Positions 61,250 through 64,000 of a stretch of DNA of 64,000 bases are shown here, piece by piece. Source of the stretch: Paraescarpia echinospica (taxonomy: Eukaryota; Annelida; Polychaeta; Sabellida; Siboglinidae); NCBI GenBank assembly GCA_020002185.1, contig CM034541.1, positions 48,253,497-48,317,496 of the forward strand, in the 5' to 3' direction. The position numbers and the translations under genes are program-made. The notes under the pieces are model-generated. The model did no database searches, was not told the DNA's origin, and saw nothing but the letters and a program-made list of their open reading frames with translations. Within the stretch, counting starts at the first letter, position 1. Each line of letters starts with the position of its first letter.

Positions 61250-61826
61250 TCAGGTCATCCACGGTGATATGAGATGGTCGAGGTACAATCCTGCACGACG
61301 GTTTTACCTCCGAGACTTTTAACGTAACCAGTGGCGTCAAAGCGTCCTCGCCCCAACCTTCTTTGGGATATTTTTGCACGCCTTTGAATCTTCGACAGAG
61401 GGAGTGTACACGCTCATGAGATCTGTCGGAAAATTATTCCACTTGTCCCGCCTAAAACCAAACACCAAGGAGCACTTGGCCCTCGGCAGAGACTTTCTGT
61501 TTGCGGGTGATGCAGCGGTCATCACGCACACGGAGGGGGAGCAACATAACCTCATGAACCGCTTTGCAAAGGCATGCACGGATTTCGGACTGACAATCAG
61601 CTTGAGAAAGGCTAACATCATCATCCACGGGATCTCCTGGAACGACCGAGTTCCCAATACAGAGGTCCTCTCACGTACCAAGTCTGTGAGCCTGGTGACC
61701 CTGCCCAGGCAACGCCGCCTCCGATGGTTCGGCCACGTACATCGGATGGAAGATGGGAGACTTCGCGATCCAAAAGACATTCTCTATGGAGAGCTGGCCA
61801 CTGGAGAGAGACCTGCAGGACGTTGT
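61250..61826 (+). pseudogene. Non-LTR retrotransposon relic (RT domain), 5' segment before the inserted element
   Basis: Reads VTSGVK, then after a one-base shift VLAPTFFGIFLHAF, STEGVYTLMRSVGKLF, RDFLFAGDAAVITHTEGE, FGLTISLRKANII, then RRLRWFGHVHRMEDG, KDILYGELATGERPAGR. This is the RT palm and tail of an RTE-like LINE. The catalytic FADD is FAGD and a block between palm and tail is deleted. Clearly dead. Confidence 0.9.
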
Positions 61827-62359
<533 letters not shown>

Positions 62360-62645
62360 ACACCGTCCCCATCTGCGCTTCAAGGACGTATGCCAGCGAG
62401 ACTTGAAGGCACTTGACATGGATGTTGACAACTGGGAGGAGCTTGCTACAATCCGATCCACATGGAGGCAGGAACTACACAGGGGTCTCAAAAGAGGAAA
62501 GGAGACTCTCCGCAGGCTAGCAGAAGAAAAACGTAACGGCAGAAAAAACATACAGACTGAGAACAGAGCCGAGAGCATATTCAAGTGCAGCAAATGTAAT
62601 AAAGAATGTTACTCAAGAATTGGCCTCTACAGCGCAGATCCATAG
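62360..62645 (+). pseudogene. LINE relic, 3' segment after the inserted element
   Basis: Reads HLRFKDVCQRDLKALDMDV, NWEELATIRSTWRQ, LKRGKETLRRLAEEKR, then CSKCNKECYSRIGLYSAD. The C-terminal CxxC...SRIGLYS zinc-finger-like tail is typical of the same LINE ORF. It continues the segment that stops at 61826. Confidence 0.88.
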
Positions 62646-62667
62646 TCTTATGACACTGCAGGATGCC

Positions 62668-62742
62668 TACCACTACTACCACCACCACCACCACCACCAC
62701 CACCACCACCACAACCACCACCACCACAACCACCACCACCAA
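62668..62742. repeat. (CCA)n trinucleotide repeat
   Basis: About 23 CCA/CAA units just after the LINE ORF end. Confidence 0.93.
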
Positions 62743-63020
62743 TTCAGTCTCAACTGTTATGGGCACGCTACAGACGTCCATACATAAATAATATGCAAAT
62801 TCAAGTGTTGAGATTTATTAACATGGAATCCATTGTAAAAATAGATATGTATAAAGATGCCTGTAAATATAATATTAAAATTTACAAGATTGTATATATA
62901 ATGTAACTAAAATACATGACATATTTGCAAAAATATTAAGATAATTAAGAAAAATAATATATATTATAATATATACAATTGTATATATTATTATAATATA
63001 TCTATTCTTGTGATTCGGAT

Positions 63021-63302
63021 TTGGAGAACTGTGTCGCAAATGTGATGACCTTTAGGACTGTTGCCGCTTACAGCGATGAACCATTGGCAAGGGACTCACT
63101 CAGGAAAGTTTATGACATGTACGATGATGACGACGATGTAAAAAGGAACATTTTGAGACAGTCGTTGACGCCGGTGACAAACGACAATTTCAGATTCACG
63201 GACCGAATATCGAGTTTTATTGAAAACGGACAATACATTCATGACAGTATGCAGAATCACACGGATTATTTTCAACGTCAAATACAATGTCTATACGCGT
63301 AA
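63021..63302 (+). CDS. Unrecognised ORF, possible terminal exon
   Basis: An open frame to TAA at 63300-63302 encodes about 90 residues with an acidic patch (YDMYDDDDDVKRN) and a balanced, protein-like composition ending HTDYFQRQIQCLYA. I do not recognise it. It starts at a non-ATG codon, so if real it would be an exon with an acceptor near 63024 (GATTTGGAG). There is no supporting neighbour; chance cannot be excluded. Confidence 0.2.
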   Translation: MENCVANVMTFRTVAAYSDEPLARDSLRKVYDMYDDDDDVKRNILRQSLTPVTNDNFRFTDRISSFIENGQYIHDSMQNHTDYFQRQIQCLYA

Positions 63303-63329
63303 CTGTATGATATTGTAATAATATTAATA

Positions 63330-63480
63330 TGACACGCGCAACTGACAGAATTGTGCAGGCCAGCCATTCACTGATTAAGTGATTTTCAGTTCGGCTGCCA
63401 TGTCGAAACTTAGGCAATTTCGTTCACTCTACGTCGCCCCCCTCCCAACCCGCACCGGCCAGCATGTAAGGGTTGGCTAA
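63330..63480. mobile_element. Possible SINE-like fragment
   Basis: AATTTCGTTCACTCTACGTC and GGCCAGCATGTAAGGGTTGG; the first resembles segments at 14710 and 42690. Boundaries unknown. Confidence 0.25.
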
Positions 63481-63735
63481 CAAAACCAGCGGGCAAAGTA
63501 CAGTGAAGCCAAGGCCCCCAGTCCCCAGGAGCATCGAAAGAGTCTGTGACCAAGGAGGCGGTTCGGGTCAACTAGTCTAGGGCTACGTGCAGAGGGTGCT
63601 AAGAATCTCTGGGTTCTGAGCCGCTGATAGGTAAGTAGACTGAAGATAGCAACATATAACGTAAGAACACTTTTAAGAGATGAACCGATACACAAACTGG
63701 AGGAAGAACTTAGGGAAACCAGGTTAACCAGAAGT
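63480..63735 (+). pseudogene. 5' end of an RTE-type LINE (start of endonuclease domain), truncated
   Basis: The frame at about 63642 reads KIATYNVRTLLRDEPIHKLE, EELRETRLT, the conserved start of the AP-endonuclease domain of RTE-type non-LTR elements (xxxTxNVRTL motif). Similarity stops after about 30 residues, so the rest is missing or replaced. The GC-rich lead-in fits an element 5' region. Confidence 0.65.
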
Positions 63736-63814
63736 TACTGTATTACCCGTTTGGGTAGTAACTCAGGTAGGGATTAGGCCTAGCTAATGTGTGAAACAGC
63801 CAGTTAATGTTTTG

Positions 63815-63920
63815 AGTATGAAAACATCAGCAGGAATTGAACCTGCTTCACAAATACAAAGCTTAACTGGACAAGCACCAACTGTTTTAAAAGCCTAACA
63901 TCTCAGAGTTTGTATTTAAT
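63815..63920 (-). mobile_element. Possible tRNA-like SINE head
   Basis: The minus strand contains AAGCAGGTTCAATTCCTGC, a good B box. The A box (AGTTGGTGCTTGTCC) is weak and no cloverleaf closes, so it is not a functional tRNA gene. Confidence 0.35.
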
Positions 63921-64000
63921 AATTCATATAATAATTGAATAGGAACTTACCTCTAGCCAAAGCCGATATTATTGCCCAGTTTTGCCTTTTGGGTTTACCA

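Overview
The window looks like nuclear DNA of an invertebrate animal. Genes are split into small exons with GT-AG introns, introns are long, and microsatellites, tRNA-derived SINEs and decayed non-LTR retrotransposons are abundant. The mix (RTE/CR1-type LINE relics, SINEs with a tRNA head, dense CA/GT arrays) would suit a lophotrochozoan, but I cannot fix the phylum from the sequence. There is no sign of a bacterial, organellar or phage region.

The real protein-coding content is two convergent (tail-to-tail) genes of the ADAMTSL1/ADAMTSL3 (punctin) family of secreted, non-catalytic extracellular matrix glycoproteins. Gene A (+ strand) enters from the left edge and ends at 4193. Only its last four exons are visible: Ig domain, TSP1 repeats and PLAC domain, then a 3' UTR with AATAAA at 6049. 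Gene B (- strand) runs from a putative signal-peptide exon at 49810 down to a stop at 8165. I reconstruct 16 exons that join in phase into a 1050-residue protein: signal peptide, TSP1, ADAMTS cysteine-rich domain, seven TSP1 repeats broken by a charged linker, Ig, three TSP1 repeats, PLAC. The last four exons of A and B share phases and near-identical lengths, so the genes are diverged inverted duplicates. Gene B lacks the ADAMTS spacer domain: the cysteine-rich domain runs straight into the next TSP1 inside one exon.

Layout: 1-4193 gene A coding end; 4194-6070 its 3' UTR; 6.1-8.2 kb convergent intergenic/3' UTR DNA with microsatellites and a 40-bp triple repeat; 8165-25576 the compact part of gene B (15 exons) with SINEs, minisatellites and LINE relics in its introns; 25577-49768 a 24-kb first intron (if the exon-1 call is right) with LINE 3' ends, microsatellites and long unremarkable DNA; 49769-50380 putative exon 1 and GC-rich promoter; 50.4-64 kb intergenic DNA with CA and GAT arrays, 30-bp and 60-bp minisatellites, a decayed C2H2 zinc-finger array, a LINE interrupted by a terminal-inverted-repeat element, and the 5' end of an RTE-type endonuclease ORF.

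By family knowledge, punctins sit in extracellular matrix, and the C. elegans relative MADD-4 organises postsynaptic receptor clusters. The two genes may therefore encode a full-length and a shorter or diverged punctin, but that is inference.
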